A stretch of DNA of 64,000 bases from Winogradskyella pacifica (GCF_013403915.1 NZ_JABFDI010000001.1:62001-126000); one strand, 5' to 3'; positions 16,888 through 26,748 are shown, numbered from the stretch's first letter. The notes: a model not told the origin generated them from the letters alone. Translations and numbers: made by a program.

Positions 16888-18201
16888 ATGGCGAATAATA
16901 TTAAAGCACAACAAGATATTCTTGAGAAATTAAACATTTACGCGCTTAATGCAATGCAAGAGTCCGCTTTAGCAGCAATTGAAGCTAACGATAAAACAAT
17001 ATTATTATCACCAACAGGAACAGGAAAAACATTAGCCTTTTTATTACCGCTCTTAGAAACCTTAGATCCAGAATGTGAAGAAGTACAAGCCTTAATTATC
17101 GTACCTTCTAGAGAATTAGCCATTCAAATTGAAACGGTTGTTCGTAATATGGGGTCGGGTTATAAAGCCAATGCTATTTATGGAGGTCGTGCTATTTCAA
17201 AAGATAAAATAGAATTAAAACATACACCTGCCATTTTAATTGGAACACCAGGACGTTTGGCAGATCATTTTGAACAAGCTCGTTTTACCACCAAATTCAT
17301 CAAAACCTTAGTTATTGATGAGTTTGATATTTCAATTGAAGTAGGAGCAGGTGGGGAAATGAAAAATATAATGAGTTATTTGGCTAATGTAAATAAGCGT
17401 ATTTTAACTTCTGCGACAGAAGGAGCATCGATTCCTAAGTATTTAAAAATGGACGGAGCCAAGACCTTAAACTTTTTATCTGAAAGGCCAAGTTCTAAGC
17501 TCGAAATTAAAACCGTCATTTCACCTTCAGCTAATAAACACAATACTTTAGTCGATTTATTACATCATGTTGGTAGTGATCCTGGGATTGTATTTTGTAA
17601 TAAAAAAGAACGCCTTGAAGATTTAAGTCGTTTTTTAGAGAAAAAGAATATTGCACACACTTGTTTTTACAGTGGTATGGAGCAGCATGATCGCGAACGT
17701 GCATTAATAAAATTACGAAACGGAAGTGTATCTGTACTTGTTGCAAGTGATTTAGCCGCACGTGGTATTGATATTCCAGAGATGAATTATATTATTCATT
17801 ATGAAATGCCCGAAGCTGTTCAAGAATACACACATCGAAATGGTAGAACGGCCAGAGTAAATTCTAAAGGAACAGCGTATTTAATAAAAGGAGAGCGCGA
17901 AGTGTTTCCTGATTTTGTAGGGAAATCTCAAAACATCCGAGTTAATGCTGCCAAAGAAATAAAACCTCCATTTTGGACGACCTTATTTATTTCTGGTGGT
18001 CGAAAAGATAAAATCTCTAAAGGTGATATTGCGGGTCTATTCTTTAAACAAGGGAACATCTCTAAAGATCAGCTTGGTGTTATAGAATTGAAACAAGACT
18101 GTGCTTTTGTTGCCGTGCCTGTTAGCATTGCCGATGATTTAGTTGACAACTTAAACAATACACGACTAAAGAAAAAGAAAGTACGCGTTAGTATTATCTA
18201 A
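16888..18201 (+). CDS. DbpA-type DEAD-box helicase with DEFD motif II
   Basis: Walker A is SPTGTGKT, then PSREL, TPGRL, SAT, ASDLAARGIDI and HRNGRTARV. Motif II reads DEFD in LVIDEFDISIE instead of DEAD. The last 70 residues (FWTTLFISGGRKDKISKGDIA to VRVSII) match the DbpA RNA-binding domain, which in other bacteria recognises 23S rRNA. A large-subunit assembly role is therefore likely. It starts 2 bp after the upstream helicase and overlaps the convergent esterase gene by 4 bp. The Ala-to-Phe change in motif II may be typical of the Bacteroidota branch. Confidence 0.92.
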   Translation: MANNIKAQQDILEKLNIYALNAMQESALAAIEANDKTILLSPTGTGKTLAFLLPLLETLDPECEEVQALIIVPSRELAIQIETVVRNMGSGYKANAIYGGRAISKDKIELKHTPAILIGTPGRLADHFEQARFTTKFIKTLVIDEFDISIEVGAGGEMKNIMSYLANVNKRILTSATEGASIPKYLKMDGAKTLNFLSERPSSKLEIKTVISPSANKHNTLVDLLHHVGSDPGIVFCNKKERLEDLSRFLEKKNIAHTCFYSGMEQHDRERALIKLRNGSVSVLVASDLAARGIDIPEMNYIIHYEMPEAVQEYTHRNGRTARVNSKGTAYLIKGEREVFPDFVGKSQNIRVNAAKEIKPPFWTTLFISGGRKDKISKGDIAGLFFKQGNISKDQLGVIELKQDCAFVAVPVSIADDLVDNLNNTRLKKKKVRVSII

Positions 18202-18941
18202 GATTTAACTAAAGGACCTAAAACCTCCCAAACTGTATTAGCTACTATTTTATGACCTTCAACCGTTGGATGAATTCCATCATTCTGGTTGAGGGCTTTA
18301 ATACCTCCAACATCTTTCAATATAAAAGGAACAAATTCTAAGTCATTTTTTTCTGCTAAATCTGAAAAAATTTGTTTGAATCCCGTCGTGTAATCTTGTC
18401 CCATATTGGGTGGCAACTGCATGCCCGCAAGGATAATTGTGGTGTCTGGACTTTTCTTTTTTACACTATCTATAATATCTTGTAGATTTGCTCTTGTTTC
18501 TGAAAGTGGTACACCTCGCAAACCATCATTAGCACCTAATTCTAATAAAAAGATATCGATGTTTTGATTTAAAATCCAATCGATTCGTCCTTTACCACCA
18601 GCTGTGGTTTCTCCACTTAATCCTGAGTTAATAACTGTATAATTTAAGTCTAACCCATCTATTTTCTGTTGTAAAACACTCGGAAATGCATCATTAGTAT
18701 CATCTAGTCCATAACCAGCAGTGATACTATCTCCAAAGCACAAAATGGTTTTGGTATTAGAATCTGTCGCGACTATTTCTTCTGTTTGTATTTCAGACAG
18801 GGTTTCTGTCGTTTTCTCTGTTTTATTATCACCGCAAGAAACCAATAAAAAGGCTGTTATAAAATAACAAAACTTTAAGAGTTTAGAAGCTGTTGAGATT
18901 GGCAAATTTAAAAGCAAATGAGTATTTTGAGCCTTCGACAT
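18198..18941 (-). CDS. SGNH/GDSL esterase lipoprotein, TesA-like
   Basis: A lipobox (LLVSC, then GDNK) at about residue 37 indicates a lipoprotein. Block I is CFGDSITAGYGL, with the serine nucleophile; block III is ELGANDGLRG; the Asp-His pair is in NDGIHPTVEGH. These are the marks of the TesA/arylesterase subgroup. It cleaves acyl esters or thioesters at the cell envelope; the substrate is unknown. It lies 26 bp from, and divergent to, an ABC transporter pair like E. coli ybbA-ybbP, which sits beside tesA there too. Confidence 0.9.
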   Translation of the reverse strand: MSKAQNTHLLLNLPISTASKLLKFCYFITAFLLVSCGDNKTEKTTETLSEIQTEEIVATDSNTKTILCFGDSITAGYGLDDTNDAFPSVLQQKIDGLDLNYTVINSGLSGETTAGGKGRIDWILNQNIDIFLLELGANDGLRGVPLSETRANLQDIIDSVKKKSPDTTIILAGMQLPPNMGQDYTTGFKQIFSDLAEKNDLEFVPFILKDVGGIKALNQNDGIHPTVEGHKIVANTVWEVLGPLVKS

Positions 18942-18967
18942 AAATGGTCTTATAAATTAAAATTAGT

Positions 18968-19657
18968 ATGCCAAATATATTAAAGATTAATGGCCTAGAA
19001 AAGACATATTCTAGCGGTAACAAACAATTAACAGTCTTACAAAACATTTCATTCAACGTAGAGGAAGGACAAACTTTTTCTATTGTTGGCCCCTCAGGAA
19101 GCGGAAAAACGACCTTATTAGGATTGTGTGCTGGTTTAGACCAACCCAATTCTGGTACAATAGAACTTTGTGGACAAGACTTAAATACCCTAAATGAAGA
19201 CCAACGCGCTCAATTGCGAAATAAGAATGTGGGCTTTATATTTCAGAATTTTCAATTATTACCAACACTTACAGCGCTTGAAAATGTGAGTGTTCCTTTA
19301 GAGTTACAAGGTTCTAAGGATGCTGTTGAAAATAGTTTGGCTTTATTAGAAAAGGTAGGTTTAGCAGATCGTGTACATCATTATCCATCACAACTGTCTG
19401 GTGGAGAACAGCAACGTGTGGCTTTAGCGAGAGCCTTTGCTAATGCGCCTTCCATTTTATTTGCTGACGAACCAACAGGAAATTTAGACGAGGAAACTGG
19501 CGAAAAAGTAATTCAATTATTATTTGATTTAAATAAAGAAGCCGGAACCACTTTAGTGATTATTACACACGATTTGGATTTAGCCAACCGAACGCAACAA
19601 ATATTACGACTTAAAGGTGGTAAAATTTTAACCAACGAACGTACAGCGGTACAGTAA
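18968..19657 (+). CDS. ABC transporter ATP-binding protein, YbbA/LolD type
   Basis: A compact ATPase of 229 residues with Walker [11 protein letters not shown]-loop NFQLLP, signature LSGGEQQR, Walker [13 protein letters not shown] and the H-loop histidine in [14 protein letters not shown] is typical of the MacB/LolD/YbbA class that works with FtsX-like permeases. The permease gene follows 14 bp later. Together they probably move or extract a lipid or hydrophobic product rather than import a nutrient. Confidence 0.95.
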   Translation: MPNILKINGLEKTYSSGNKQLTVLQNISFNVEEGQTFSIVGPSGSGKTTLLGLCAGLDQPNSGTIELCGQDLNTLNEDQRAQLRNKNVGFIFQNFQLLPTLTALENVSVPLELQGSKDAVENSLALLEKVGLADRVHHYPSQLSGGEQQRVALARAFANAPSILFADEPTGNLDEETGEKVIQLLFDLNKEAGTTLVIITHDLDLANRTQQILRLKGGKILTNERTAVQ

Positions 19658-19671
19658 TAATCCATTTATAG

Positions 19672-22194
19672 ATGAGTAAAAATACCACCTGGTTATTTAA
19701 AATGGCATGGAGAGATGCTAAAGCGAGCCGTGTACGATTATTGTTATTTATGGCATCCATTATATTGGGTATCGCTGCAGTCGTATCCATTCAATTATTT
19801 AGTAATAATCTGAAAGACAATATAAAGCTTCAATCGAAAGCCTTAATGGGTGCAGATTATACGATAGATACTCGGCAAGAACCAACGGAACGTGCACAAG
19901 CCATTATCGATTCTTTGCAGCCTAATGCTAAAGAAATCAACTTTGTATCGATGATAGCTTTTCCTAAGAATGGAGGCACTAAATTGGTTAAGGTGCGTGG
20001 TTTAGATGGCGCCTTTCCTTTTTATGGAAGCATTGACACAGAACCAAGCTCTGCTGCAGATACTTATCAGGACTTAGGTGGAGCGTTAGTTGATGCCACT
20101 TTAATGCTTCAATTTGATGTAAAACCGGGTGATTCAATAAAAGTCGGAGCCATAACACTACCTATTTTAGGATCTTTAAAAGCGATTCCTGGCAGCACAG
20201 CCATTTCAACATCTGTGGCTCCTCCGATTATTATGCCTTATGCTTTAATGGAAGCGACAGGCCTCATACAGTTTGGGAGTCGTAAAGAATATCAGTTTTT
20301 CTATAAAACGGCTGAAACTTTTAACTTAGAAGCGTTTGAAAAAATTATAGATCCCCAGTTAAAAAAGGAAGAAGCAGATTTAGACACGCATACAAGTACT
20401 AGTGAACGTTTAGGAAAACGCTATGATAACGTTGGTAAATTCCTAAATCTAGCCGCTTTTATTGCCTTATTATTAGGATGTATTGGAATTGCGAGCTCTG
20501 TTCATATTTACATTAAAGAGAAATTAAGTGCTATCGCCGTTTTAAAATGCATGGGAGCCTCACGCATGCAAAGCTTCTTGATTTTCTTAATTCAAATCGC
20601 TGGTATTGGTATCGTTGGTGGATTAATTGGAGCACTAATTGGTATTGGTATCCAAGAATTGTTTCCCTATTTATTAAAAGACTTTTTACCATTTTCGGTT
20701 GAAATTTCAATTTCTGCACAACCCATTCTTATTGGTGTTTTTCTTGGATTATTTATGTCCGTTTTATTTGCCCTATTACCCTTACTTAGAACGTGGTATG
20801 TCTCGCCATTAGAAGTCTTGCGCGTGGATGAAAAAGGAGCTCAAGAACCCTTTAAAGTTCGTGTGGCAGTGATTGCCGCAGTTTTAATTTTTCTATTCTT
20901 GTTTTCATTTTGGTTATTAGGCGATGCGCTGTATGCTTTAGGGTTTATGCTAGCGACTTTAATTGCTTTTGCAGTGTTAACAGGGGTTGCCTTGCTATTT
21001 ATTAAGGGGATTAAAACTTATTTCCCAAAACGATGGGGTTTTGCAGCACGCCAAAGTTTACTCAATTTATTCAGACCCAATAACCAAACCGTTGTTTTAG
21101 TCGTTGCTATTGGTTTGGGAACCTGTTTAATTAGCACTTTGTATTTTACTAAAGATATTCTATTAGCAAAAACCGAAGTAGGGCAGAGCTCTAGTAGTGC
21201 TAATATTATCATTTTAGATGTGCAATCAGACCAGCAAGACACTGTTGAAGCGCGTATTAAAGCGAAAGATTTACCTGTTGTAAATAGCATTCCGATTGTG
21301 ACGATGCGTATTCATAAAATAAAAGGTCGCTTAGCAAATGACTTACGCCAAGACTCTACCAAACAAATGCGGAATTGGATATTAAATCATGAATTTAGAA
21401 GCACGTATCGCGATGCCATGATAGATTCTGAAGAACTCTTGGAAGGTGAATGGACATCGCACACCACTCCTAATGCACCTATACTAGTTTCTATAGCAGA
21501 TAATCTTGTGGAAGACGGTATAGATATTGGTGATAACATTACGTTTAATGTGCAAGGTGTCCTTATGGAAACTACAGTGGGTAGTATACGGAAAGTAGAC
21601 TGGAGACAATTACAGCCTAATTTTAATTTTGTATTTCCTGTTGGAGCACTTGAGCAAGCACCACAATTTCGTGTTATTTCTACAAATGCAGCTGATGAAG
21701 CTAGTTCTGCGGCATTACAACGCGATTTAGTGGCCGAATTCCCTAATGTGTCCATTATAGATTTACGTCAGGTTTATACTATCGTAGAAGATATTCTAGA
21801 TAAAGTGTCTTGGGTTATTAATTTTATGGCGTTCTTCAGTATTATCACCGGTATTATTGTATTAATTGGTTCTGTTCGAACGAGCAAGTACCAGCGTATA
21901 AAAGAGAGCGTTTTGTTGCGAACCCTTGGTGCTAAAAATGCACAGATTCTAAAAATTTCAGCTTTAGAATACTTGTTTTTAGGATTGTTAGGTAGTTTAG
22001 TCGGTATTCTATTAGCCTTAATTAGTAGTCTTTGTTTGGCATTATTAGTATTTAATGAACCTTTTGCTCCGTCAATGATTCCTTTTTTAGTGATTTTACC
22101 AGGTATAACAGTGTTAGTAATGGCTATTGGTTTAAGTAATATACGATCGGTATTAAGTAGTTCTCCTTTAGCTGTATTGCGAAAAGAAGCCTAG
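19672..22194 (+). CDS. FtsX-like ABC permease, YbbP type
   Basis: The 840-residue protein contains two FtsX-like permease blocks with large extracytoplasmic domains between membrane spans. Spans are visible near residue 25 (LLLFMASIILGIAAVVSIQL), in the middle (LAAFIALLLGCIGIASSVHI) and at the C-terminus (FLGLLGSLVGILLALISSLC). The motif AVLKCMGASRMQ, and VLLRTLGAKNAQ in the second half, are the signature of the FtsX/MacB family. It pairs with the ATPase just upstream and corresponds to E. coli YbbP. The cargo is unknown. Confidence 0.93.
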   Translation: MSKNTTWLFKMAWRDAKASRVRLLLFMASIILGIAAVVSIQLFSNNLKDNIKLQSKALMGADYTIDTRQEPTERAQAIIDSLQPNAKEINFVSMIAFPKNGGTKLVKVRGLDGAFPFYGSIDTEPSSAADTYQDLGGALVDATLMLQFDVKPGDSIKVGAITLPILGSLKAIPGSTAISTSVAPPIIMPYALMEATGLIQFGSRKEYQFFYKTAETFNLEAFEKIIDPQLKKEEADLDTHTSTSERLGKRYDNVGKFLNLAAFIALLLGCIGIASSVHIYIKEKLSAIAVLKCMGASRMQSFLIFLIQIAGIGIVGGLIGALIGIGIQELFPYLLKDFLPFSVEISISAQPILIGVFLGLFMSVLFALLPLLRTWYVSPLEVLRVDEKGAQEPFKVRVAVIAAVLIFLFLFSFWLLGDALYALGFMLATLIAFAVLTGVALLFIKGIKTYFPKRWGFAARQSLLNLFRPNNQTVVLVVAIGLGTCLISTLYFTKDILLAKTEVGQSSSSANIIILDVQSDQQDTVEARIKAKDLPVVNSIPIVTMRIHKIKGRLANDLRQDSTKQMRNWILNHEFRSTYRDAMIDSEELLEGEWTSHTTPNAPILVSIADNLVEDGIDIGDNITFNVQGVLMETTVGSIRKVDWRQLQPNFNFVFPVGALEQAPQFRVISTNAADEASSAALQRDLVAEFPNVSIIDLRQVYTIVEDILDKVSWVINFMAFFSIITGIIVLIGSVRTSKYQRIKESVLLRTLGAKNAQILKISALEYLFLGLLGSLVGILLALISSLCLALLVFNEPFAPSMIPFLVILPGITVLVMAIGLSNIRSVLSSSPLAVLRKEA

Positions 22195-22264
22195 TGTATG
22201 TTGAACGGTAAATTGTAGCTTAAACCGATACATTATATAATGATGTAAGAATTTTCAATAGCGA

Positions 22265-22319
22265 ACCCGCTTATCACCCGCTTATGACCCGCTTAAGATA
22301 CGCTTATGACCCGAGTGTG
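22265..22319. repeat. Tandem 11-bp repeats in an intergenic spacer
   Basis: Units at 22265, 22276, 22287 and 22298 read ACCCGCTTATC, ACCCGCTTATG, ACCCGCTTAAG and ATACGCTTATG. A fifth from 22309 keeps only ACCCG. The spacing is close to one helical turn, so one face of the DNA would carry the same bases four times. The array is richer in G+C than its surroundings and lies 100 bp before the TPR-LuxR gene. Confidence 0.8.
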
Positions 22320-22419
22320 CGCATGGGGGATTTATTTTAAGGATTCGCTTTGAAAAAGTATCTGTCATAGGTCCTTAAAAAATAAGTATATTTAGACCTG
22401 TCTAACTTATTGATAATTA

Positions 22420-24177
22420 ATGCTTAAGTATTATACGTCATTCTTGTTTTTTTTCGCCGTAGTAATTTTTCCATTGTGGTCACAAACTACCACGCTTACT
22501 AGTGATACCTATTTTAAACAGTACGAACAGATTAGTGATTCCATGGCATCTGTGTTTCCTGAAAATGATATAAAAACGTATCGACGCGTCTCGTTTTCTG
22601 ATGCTGAAATGCAACGCTATTTATCACTTCATTTTAAACGTTTAGATCTCTTAAATCATATTGAAGGGCATGCCAAATTCGTTTTAGACAGTTATTTGCA
22701 TTCTGGAAATTGGTTTAGAGAAGTGGGTTTTCCAAAAGAATCTATAAAATCATATCTTGACTTTTTTAGGTATTATGAAGCTCATGAAACTGAACTAAGC
22801 CTAACAGAACGCAACAAATTTATGGAGATGCGTAGTTATGCTCGAAGTATACTTGCTGAAAATTATGCTAAGCTAGGTTTATTAGATAGCGCCGCAATTC
22901 AGCACAAAGTGAATATATCGTTTTCTAAGAACCTGAATTATATTTACCATCCATCGTCCATAAATAATTATGGCCTCTTTTTTTATTGGCACAAGAAAGA
23001 CCTTGATTCTGCCATGTATTTCTTTAAACGTGCTTATGCACTTACAACGTCTAAATTCCCTAAGCACACTTTAAATGGAAGTATACGCGATAATATTGCT
23101 GATATTTATACCGACCAAGAGGATTATGAAAAAGCCCAGGCCTTATATCAGCAAAATTTTGATTTTTTTAAAACAGCCATTAACGAAGAAACGTTAGAAA
23201 ATGACATTCCACGGTTAATTAGTGCCGGATCGCAATTGGTGATGACCAATACACATTTAAACAAACTAGAGGCAGCACAGCGCACTTTGAATTTCTTAGA
23301 CAACATCGTAAAGCTTCAAGAAAGCAAGAATAATCTAAGCTCTAGTTCTAAATTAGAATTTTTAAGAGCTAAAGAAGTACTCTTACGTGCTAAAACTAAT
23401 ATTCCAGCGGCATATACAACTGTAAAGCAAATTGAACATATTTCGGACAGTCTTCAAACGATATTGAATCATGCTGATAAAAAATGGCAAGAGGAATTGA
23501 ATGATATTACGATAGATAAAATTGAATTAAATTTTAAAATCGACCGGATTCAAAAGGAAAACATGATTAAAAACCAACGTGCTAAACTTTGGTTTATAGG
23601 ACTTTTGTCTTCGATTTTTATAATTGTCTTAGTTTCACTAATTATTAGTAGACGGCAGCACCTTATAAATGCTAAGAACAAACAGCTATTAGCCGAACAA
23701 CTACTTGAAAACTCTGCCTTAAAGGTAGAACAGCTTAATTCCGAGATTAAATCTAAAGAACGCGACTTGTCTGATTTTGCCATTAAACTCACGCAAGATC
23801 AGGATTGGGCTAAGTCGCTCGCCGACCAATTAGAAGTTATAAAAGAAGCAAATTCTGAAGCGCGTCCGGAATTAATTAATGAACTCGATTTAGCCATTTC
23901 AAATAAAATAAGCGTTGATAGCGATACGCAAGAATTTTTTGAACGCTTAGATAAACTGAGCGATGCGTTTTACAGTAAATTAACAAAGCGCTATCCAAAT
24001 TTAAGCAAAAACGAGATTAGACTGTGCTCGTTAATTCGATTAAAAATTGAAAGTCGAAGTATTGCTACCCTTCAAAATATCACCTTAGCGTCCTTAAACA
24101 CCAGTCGTTATCGCCTAAGAAAAAAACTTCAACTCTCAGAAGAAACGGATTTAGATTTCTTTATTCAAAATCTATAA
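22420..24177 (+). CDS. TPR-containing membrane regulator with LuxR-like HTH
   Basis: An N-terminal signal sequence or anchor (to SQTTTL) leads into a long helical region with TPR-like helices (about 60-340, for example YEKAQALYQQNFDFF). One membrane span follows (LWFIGLLSSIFIIVLVSLII, near 390), then a coiled coil and a C-terminal helix-turn-helix region (LSKNEIRLCSLIRL to SRYRLRKKLQL). This layout is common in Flavobacteriia: a periplasmic TPR sensor joined directly to a cytoplasmic DNA-binding domain. No kinase or receiver domain is present. Target genes are unknown. Confidence 0.85.
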   Translation: MLKYYTSFLFFFAVVIFPLWSQTTTLTSDTYFKQYEQISDSMASVFPENDIKTYRRVSFSDAEMQRYLSLHFKRLDLLNHIEGHAKFVLDSYLHSGNWFREVGFPKESIKSYLDFFRYYEAHETELSLTERNKFMEMRSYARSILAENYAKLGLLDSAAIQHKVNISFSKNLNYIYHPSSINNYGLFFYWHKKDLDSAMYFFKRAYALTTSKFPKHTLNGSIRDNIADIYTDQEDYEKAQALYQQNFDFFKTAINEETLENDIPRLISAGSQLVMTNTHLNKLEAAQRTLNFLDNIVKLQESKNNLSSSSKLEFLRAKEVLLRAKTNIPAAYTTVKQIEHISDSLQTILNHADKKWQEELNDITIDKIELNFKIDRIQKENMIKNQRAKLWFIGLLSSIFIIVLVSLIISRRQHLINAKNKQLLAEQLLENSALKVEQLNSEIKSKERDLSDFAIKLTQDQDWAKSLADQLEVIKEANSEARPELINELDLAISNKISVDSDTQEFFERLDKLSDAFYSKLTKRYPNLSKNEIRLCSLIRLKIESRSIATLQNITLASLNTSRYRLRKKLQLSEETDLDFFIQNL

Positions 24178-24383
24178 GTCTTTTATTATTAGGTAATTAT
24201 AATTCAGATCACGAAGCTGTCTATTAAATGTCTATCGCCTGTACATCAGTGGTCTATATCGATTATGCGGTTGTGCCTTACTTAACTTTTACTTTAGCAG
24301 TGTTCTATTTATACAACGTGTTTATTTAGAATAATGCTATTACCACTTTAATTATTAAGTATCACTCTAAAACCGTATCACTT

Positions 24384-24908
24384 ATGAAAACATGTCTTCT
24401 TGGTTTAATTTTTTTAGGACTTGCCAACCTTAGTTCAGCGCAAAATGATTTAGCAATGGAAACGTCTCAGTTTAACGACAAGGACTATACACCGCGTTCC
24501 ATTTCAGTTCTCAACGAACAGTATTTAAATTTAGAACTTACAGCAGCGCAACCTTTAGCGGTTTCTATTAAGAAATTACAAAAAGTAGCAGCAGATTTTG
24601 ATGTCTCAAAAGATCCTGTTTATAGTAAGAACAAGTCTATGACGTATACTGTTAATTTTCAATCGAGCGACAATTCTATCACTGCCATTTATGATACTAA
24701 AGGTGTTATTTTGAGTTCTGAAGAATACTACGAAGATGTACGAATTCCATTAACAATAAGCAGTCAACTAGCAAAAGATTATCCGGGATGGGCGTTTCTT
24801 AATAGCAGCTGCACTGTTAATTATGAGCATACTAATGGAGCAGAGATTACTTACGTTATAACCCTAAAGAAGGAAAATAAATCGAAATCTATTTCCCTAA
24901 CGCTATAG
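24384..24908 (+). CDS. Small secreted protein, possibly PepSY-like
   Basis: A signal peptide (MKTCLLGLIFLGLANLSSAQ) precedes 154 residues of mixed alpha/beta character. The segment ITAIYDTKGVILSSEEYYED followed by LAKDYPGWAF resembles PepSY-like (BLIP-like) repeats that Bacteroidota export in short proteins. No cysteine pair or catalytic motif is seen. It stands alone and has its own terminator. Confidence 0.6.
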   Translation: MKTCLLGLIFLGLANLSSAQNDLAMETSQFNDKDYTPRSISVLNEQYLNLELTAAQPLAVSIKKLQKVAADFDVSKDPVYSKNKSMTYTVNFQSSDNSITAIYDTKGVILSSEEYYEDVRIPLTISSQLAKDYPGWAFLNSSCTVNYEHTNGAEITYVITLKKENKSKSISLTL

Positions 24909-24929
24909 ATATCTTATTTTTCTGAATCG

Positions 24930-24960
24930 AGAACAGCGCTTTTATGGTGCTGTTTTCTTT
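24930..24960 (+). terminator. Terminator after the PepSY-like gene
   Basis: AACAGC (24932-24937) pairs with GCTGTT (24949-24954), followed by a T-rich stretch. Confidence 0.7.
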
Positions 24961-24978
24961 TGTAATAGAGATTTTTAT

Positions 24979-25021
24979 GTCAGTTTGAGTGTTTTGAGTG
25001 CGCGAAAAACGTATCGAGAAC
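24979..25021. repeat. REP-like intergenic element, copy A
   Basis: It begins GTCAGTTTGAGTG and ends GTATCGAGAAC. The same ends bracket the element at 35880-35931, with a different interior. It lies between two convergent genes. Confidence 0.6.
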
Positions 25022-25058
25022 ACCAACAACCAAAAACCATCAACCAACAACTAACCAA

Positions 25059-26396
25059 CTACAAATCCAACAAACGCGATCTCAAAATCTTCTGAATATC
25101 CATATTGTTTTTCTGAGGAATCAGGAACGTGTCTAAATCATCGATGTGGTTTATAGATTCTGTTTTATCAACAAAACCATAACCTAAATAGTCTCCGTTT
25201 TTCACCATAACGAAGGCTTCCTCATTATCGTGTCTGCCTTTTTCTCTTACAATGATGTCATTCTTTTGATCTGACATATCATGAATAGCCTCAAGAACTC
25301 TGTTATTATAATCTTCTACAGTTTCCTCATCTTTACAAATCCCTTTACAGTTTTTGATGCTGAAATGCGAACATTCCGAAACGGATTCTTGTAAATGGCA
25401 GTATTTAGGACATAAGTTATGCTTCTCACACATCTTTTCTAAATAGGCACGCACTTCCCTTATGCTAAATAGTGTAACGATAGGATTGGGCACTAAACGG
25501 CCTTTATTGCTTGCTAAATGCAGAATTCCTTTTCGGTCTTCATACGAGAATATGGCAAAGGATTGTATAGTGCGTTTCGCGACTTTATTGTGCACGGGGA
25601 AATGATGTTTAATGGCAGCATCTTCCATAAGTAGTGCTATTAATTCGCTACCTGAGCATTCAAAATCGATATCGCGCGTTTCTCTCACCATATCTTGCGC
25701 CTTTTTTGTTTTACTATAAAAATGGCTGAGTACTCTTTTTTTAATGTTTATGGCTTTACCGACATAAATGACGGTTCCTTTTTTATCCTTAAAATAATAG
25801 ATGCCTGCGGTATCTGGCAAGGCTTCAAACGTTTCTTTGGGTAGGTTAGGAGGTAAGGTGGCTTCTTTAGAATTCTTGTTTAAAAATTCCTTAAAAACAT
25901 CTGAAGCTTCAGGTTGTTGTAATAGTAATTCAAATAAAATAGTGGTGGCTTCGGCATCGCCTCTAGCTCTGTGTCGGCCTACCAAATTAATCTCTAAAGC
26001 ACTACATAATTTCCCTAAACTGTAAGACCGATGTCCTGGTAATAAGCGTCGTGATAAACGGACGGTACAGAGTTTTTTTCTATTGAATTCTAAACCAATT
26101 CTACTGAATTCTCCGCTAATGACTTTATAATCGAAATTCACGTTATGCGCCACAAATATGGCTCCTTCAGTAATGTTTATAATATCGTCTGCAACCTCTG
26201 CAAATCGCGGAGCATCAGCAACCATATGGTCATCGATCCCTGTGAGTGCTGTAATATGCTGTGGAATATAAGTTTCCGGATTTATTAGTGATGTAAACTC
26301 GTCTATTACGGTATCTCCGTTAAATTTAAAAATTGAAATCTCAGTCATGCGATTGCTTTGTCCTGTGGTTTCAACATCAATAATGGTGTAAATCAT
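25059..26396 (-). CDS. DnaQ-like exonuclease fused to GIY-YIG nuclease domain
   Basis: Residues 1-165 form a DEDDh 3'-5' exonuclease: DVETTG, HNVNFDY, and HRARGDAEAT carry the acidic and His residues. Residues 200-280 hold a UvrC/Cho-like GIY-YIG domain (AGIYYFKDKKGTVIYVGKA, then IKKRVLSHF). A cysteine-rich segment follows (CEKHNLCPKYCHL, CSHFSIKNCKGIC), possibly metal-binding. Such fusions are widespread in bacteria and often labelled polymerase III epsilon; a repair nuclease like Cho is more likely than a replicative subunit, because no polymerase-binding tail is seen. Confidence 0.9.
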   Translation of the reverse strand: MIYTIIDVETTGQSNRMTEISIFKFNGDTVIDEFTSLINPETYIPQHITALTGIDDHMVADAPRFAEVADDIINITEGAIFVAHNVNFDYKVISGEFSRIGLEFNRKKLCTVRLSRRLLPGHRSYSLGKLCSALEINLVGRHRARGDAEATTILFELLLQQPEASDVFKEFLNKNSKEATLPPNLPKETFEALPDTAGIYYFKDKKGTVIYVGKAINIKKRVLSHFYSKTKKAQDMVRETRDIDFECSGSELIALLMEDAAIKHHFPVHNKVAKRTIQSFAIFSYEDRKGILHLASNKGRLVPNPIVTLFSIREVRAYLEKMCEKHNLCPKYCHLQESVSECSHFSIKNCKGICKDEETVEDYNNRVLEAIHDMSDQKNDIIVREKGRHDNEEAFVMVKNGDYLGYGFVDKTESINHIDDLDTFLIPQKNNMDIQKILRSRLLDL

Positions 26397-26526
26397 GCTT
26401 TTTTACCTTCTTTTATTTTTTGCATCAATTTATTAATGGATTGTGCTAATGGGTGTTTAAGACTTACTGTAAATTTACGGTAGTAGATCAAAGTGATTTA
26501 CTTTATAACTTAAAAATACAGAAATT

Positions 26527-26727
26527 ATGTCTAAACCATGGCAAGATAAAGCAAAAGGCAATTGGAATATTGCTAAAGGAAAATTAAAACAAAAATGGGG
26601 AGAACTTACTGACGATGATCTAGATTACCAAGAAGGTAAAGAAGATGAAGTTGTTGGCCGAATTCAGAAGAAAACAGGCGAAACAAAAGAAAACGTCAAT
26701 AGTTTCTTAAACGATTTAAAGTTCTAA
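26527..26727 (+). CDS. CsbD-family stress protein
   Basis: A 66-residue, highly charged protein beginning MSKPWQDKAKGNWNIAKGKLK, with WGELTDDD and VGRIQKKTGETKE. These are the CsbD signature; the family is induced by general stress in many bacteria and its molecular role is unknown. It is monocistronic with a perfect hairpin 22 bp after the stop. Confidence 0.93.
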   Translation: MSKPWQDKAKGNWNIAKGKLKQKWGELTDDDLDYQEGKEDEVVGRIQKKTGETKENVNSFLNDLKF

Positions 26728-26748
26728 AACTTCCTCGTTTTAAAACAA

